NCBI GenBank assembly: GCA_021186555.1
Contig: JAJKFL010000005.1
Coordinates: forward strand, 4,410,321-4,474,320
Origin: Reticulitermes speratus
Lineage: Eukaryota > Arthropoda > Insecta > Blattodea > Rhinotermitidae
DNA: 64,000 nucleotides
Reading direction: 5' to 3'
Under the pieces are notes generated by a model, which did not search any database, had not been told where the DNA came from, and worked only from the letters and a program-made list of their open reading frames with translations. Shown here one piece after another: positions 61,265 to 64,000 of the stretch; the stretch's first letter is position 1, and each line of letters opens with the position of its first letter. The position numbers and the translations under genes are program-made.

Positions 61265-62937
61265 CGTCTGCTGTTCTTATATGAAGCACAGTAACACTGT
61301 GACTGGTAACGTGTACTATATGTACGTCTTAAGATAGACATTGTAGACACGTAGTGGAGCTGTGAAGCTGCTGTTCTTATATGAAGCACAGTAACACTGT
61401 GACTCGTAACGTGTACTATATGTACGTCTTAAGATAGACATTGTAGACACGTAGTGGAGCTGTGAAGCTGCTGTTCTTATATGAAGCACAGTAACACTGT
61501 GACTCGTAACGTGTACTATATGTACGTCTTAAGATAGACATTGTAGACACGTAGTGGAGCTGTGAAGCTGCTGTTCTTATATGAAGCACAGTAACACTGT
61601 GACTGGTAACGTGTACTATATGTACGTCTTAAGATAGACATTGTAGACACGTAGTGGAGCTGTGAAGCTGCTGTTCTTATATGAAGCACAGTAACACTGT
61701 GACTCGTAACGTGTACTATATGTACGTCTTAAGATAGACATTGTAGACACGTAGTGGAGCTGTGAAGCTGCTGTTCTTATATGAAGCACAGTAACACTGT
61801 GACTCGTAACGTGTACTATGTGTACGTCTTAAGATAGACATTGTAGACACGTAGTGGAGCTGTGAAGCTGCTGTTCTTATATGAAGCACAGTAACACTGT
61901 GACTGGTAACGTGTACTATATGTACGTCTTAAGATAGACATTGTAGACACGTAGTGGAGCTGTGAAGCTGCTGTTCTTATATGAAGCACAGTAACACTGT
62001 GACTGGTAACGTGTACTATATGTACGTCTTAAGATAGACATTGTAGACACGTAGTGGAGCTGTGAAGCTGCTGTTCTTATATGAAGCACAGTAACACTGT
62101 GACTGGTAACGTGTACTATATGTACGTCTTAAGATAGACATTGTAGACACGTAGTGGAGCTGTGAAGCTGCTGTTCTTATATGAAGCACAGTAACACTGT
62201 GACTCGTAACGTGTACTATATGTACGTCTTAAGATAGACATTGTAGACACGTAGTGGAGCTGTGAAGCTGCTGTTCTTATATGAAGCACAGTAACACTGT
62301 GACTCGTAACGTGTACTATGTGTACGTCTTAAGATAGACATTGTAGACACGTAGTGGAGCTGTGAAGCTGCTGTTCTTATATGAAGCACAGTAACACTGT
62401 GACTGGTAACGTGTACTATATGTACGTCTTAAGATAGACATTGTAGACACGTAGTGGAGCTGTGAAGCTGCTGTTCTTATATGAAGCACAGTAACACTGT
62501 GACTGGTAACGTGTACTATATGTACGTCTTAAGATAGACATTGTAGACACGTAGTGGAGCTGTGAAGCTGCTGTTCTTATATGAAGCACAGTAACAGTGC
62601 GACTGGTAACGTGTACTATATATACGTCTTAAGATAGACATTGTAGACACGTAGTGGAGCTGTGAAGCTGCTGTTCTTATATGAAGCACAGTAACACTGT
62701 GACTGGTAACGTGCGCTATATGTACGTCTTAAGATAGACATTGTAGACACGTAGTCGAGCTGTGAAGCTGCTGTTCTTATATGAAGCACAGTAACACTGT
62801 GACTGGTAACGTGCGCTATATGTACGTCTTAAGATAGACATTGTAGACACAGAGTCGAGCTGTGAAGCTGCTGTTCTTATATGAAGCACAGTAACAGTGC
62901 GACTCGTAACGTGCGCTATATGTACGCCCCAAGCCAG
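61265..62937. repeat. 100-bp satellite array
   Basis: Nearly 17 copies with an exact 100-bp period (CTGCTGTTCTTATATGAAGC, ACAGTAACACTGTGACT, GTAACGTGTACTATATGTAC, GTCTTAAGATAGACATTG, TAGACACGTAGTGGAGCTG). Copies alternate GACTGG and GACTCG irregularly. The last three diverge (GTGCGCTATA), as expected at an array edge. Confidence 0.97.
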
Positions 62938-63406
62938 ACAATGCAGGTGGTGGTGAAGTTACACGTTCAAACGTAGTAGAATGTTCTTGCAGCTTTATCG
63001 ACCTGGCAGCATTCACCACTGTTTGTAACGGCGAGATTAACTGTGGAAAATGGACTGTGGATGAGAATTGAGAAGCTATCCAAGAAGTTACCTGCTGGTA
63101 CAGTGCCAACTCTCTCTTGGACATACTTAAACAACCCCCTCTGACCTGAATGTTGGAAAGATGGAAGCTCATTGGCAGTGAAAATGCACTTGTTTGCAGC
63201 TTTTCTTAGAGCAAGCTTGTACTAACATCGATGCCACGTCTGCCTACGGAACAAACTCTGCTCGCTGTAATTCTTTTAAATAAAAGGATGGAGGTCAAAT
63301 TCGGAGGACACAGAGAGATTTTAGGCCCACTTTACTCTATACAGAAAGTTTTGAAATTTATTTATTATAGATACGACAGATATAATCTTATGAATGAGTA
63401 GTGGGG
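62938..63406. other. Unique sequence, nothing identified
   Basis: A minus frame of 118 codons (62816-63172) starts in this sequence and ends inside the repeat. No motif. Confidence 0.35.
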
Positions 63407-63662
63407 CCGATCCCATTGGCCGTGCGGTCTAAGGCGTGGGTCTACAGCCGCTCGCTTACTGGCATTGTGGGTTCGAATCCCGTCTAGGGCATGGATGTCT
63501 GTCTCTTGTGAGTTTTGTGTGCTGTCAGGTAGAGGTCTCTGCGACGAGCTGATCACTCGTCCAGAGGAGTCCTACCGAGTGTGGTGTGTCTAAAAGTATG
63601 ATCGTGAAGCCTCGAAAAATGAGGCGGCATAGGCCCCCAAGGGGCTGTCGAGCCATTGGAAA
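63407..63662 (+). mobile_element. SINE family A1
   Basis: GCCGATCCCATTGGCCGTGC, GTGGGTTCGAATCCCGTCT, GTAGAGGTCTCTGCGACGAG, GGGGCTGTCGAGCCATTGG and A-rich tail. No clear target duplication. Confidence 0.9.
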
Positions 63663-63835
63663 AAAATAAAATTATTGGGAATTACAAGGAAGTTGTTTTG
63701 TTTTGTATTTATGTTGTGAGCTTATACTTTTGCTCCGTGCTGTATCTGAAATTTATTTGAAGGGGCACATTCCTATCACAATGAGAAAAAAGTTATCCTG
63801 TTGTCTTCGACGAAACGTGTGCAGAATAAATGAAG

Positions 63836-64000
63836 GGTGAAATAAAGGGACGGGGGAAAGAAAGAGAGAAAGGAAGACAGCAGAGAGAGAGATCGAAAGA
63901 GAAACAAAATAAGCAGGGAAGAAAAACAAAGCAGCAACGAAAGAAAAGGAATGAAGAACGAAAGAAAAGAAAGAAGAACGAAAGAAAAAGAAGGAAGAAT
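63836..64000. repeat. Homopurine-rich tract
   Basis: About 165 bp almost entirely of A and G on the plus strand (GAAAGAAAG, GAGAGAGA, GAAAGAAAAG blocks), continuing to the window edge. Confidence 0.88.

Noticed and set aside
62816-63172. 118-codon minus frame
   Set aside because: Ends inside the 100-bp array and shows no family motif.

Overview
This 64 kb window is non-coding-rich, repeat-dense animal nuclear DNA, most likely from a large insect genome and probably a cockroach such as Periplaneta. The evidence is dispersed tRNA-derived SINEs of at least five families, decayed non-LTR retrotransposon tails, nested hAT, mariner, pogo and Tc1-like DNA transposons, polyA and microsatellite tails, one eukaryotic Pol III tRNA-Ala gene, and the absence of operons or bacterial-style genes. 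The species guess rests on remembered resemblance of the LINE-tail proteins and SINEs to cockroach repeats and is inference.

Layout. From 1 to 20 kb the window is dominated by tandem arrays: a 31-bp unit (298-1432), a 92-bp unit (4975-7978), a 38-bp unit (9063-10112), a 39/41-bp unit spanning about 7.2 kb (10252-17432) and a 114-bp unit (18427-19690). From 19.7 to 30.9 kb lie LINE relics, SINEs, a hAT-type element interrupted by a mariner with an uninterrupted DD34D transposase, a Tc1-like deletion derivative, palindromic hairpin MITEs and an apparently intact tRNA-Ala(AGC). A 46-bp array occupies 31015-32166. From 32.4 to 51.5 kb there is a series of fold-back elements carrying hammerhead-ribozyme-like motifs, often as opposed pairs at the two arms. 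The only long candidate host protein, a 414-codon open frame at 35323-36567, lies between two oppositely oriented LINE tails. From 50 to 64 kb there are further arrays (21, 46, 30/62 and 100 bp) and a cluster of SINEs, several inserted into or fused with other SINEs.

How it works together. No metabolic or defence pathway is visible. What is visible is repeat ecology: SINEs landing inside the tRNA-like heads of other SINEs, a 92-bp satellite that appears to have grown out of a SINE body, DNA transposons nested in one another, and Penelope-like or retrozyme-like relics whose terminal repeats retain ribozyme cores. Tandem arrays make up roughly 30 percent of the window. Long open frames inside them are products of repeat periodicity and are not annotated as genes. 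Part of the largest array contains so many single-base losses that consensus error is as likely as real divergence.
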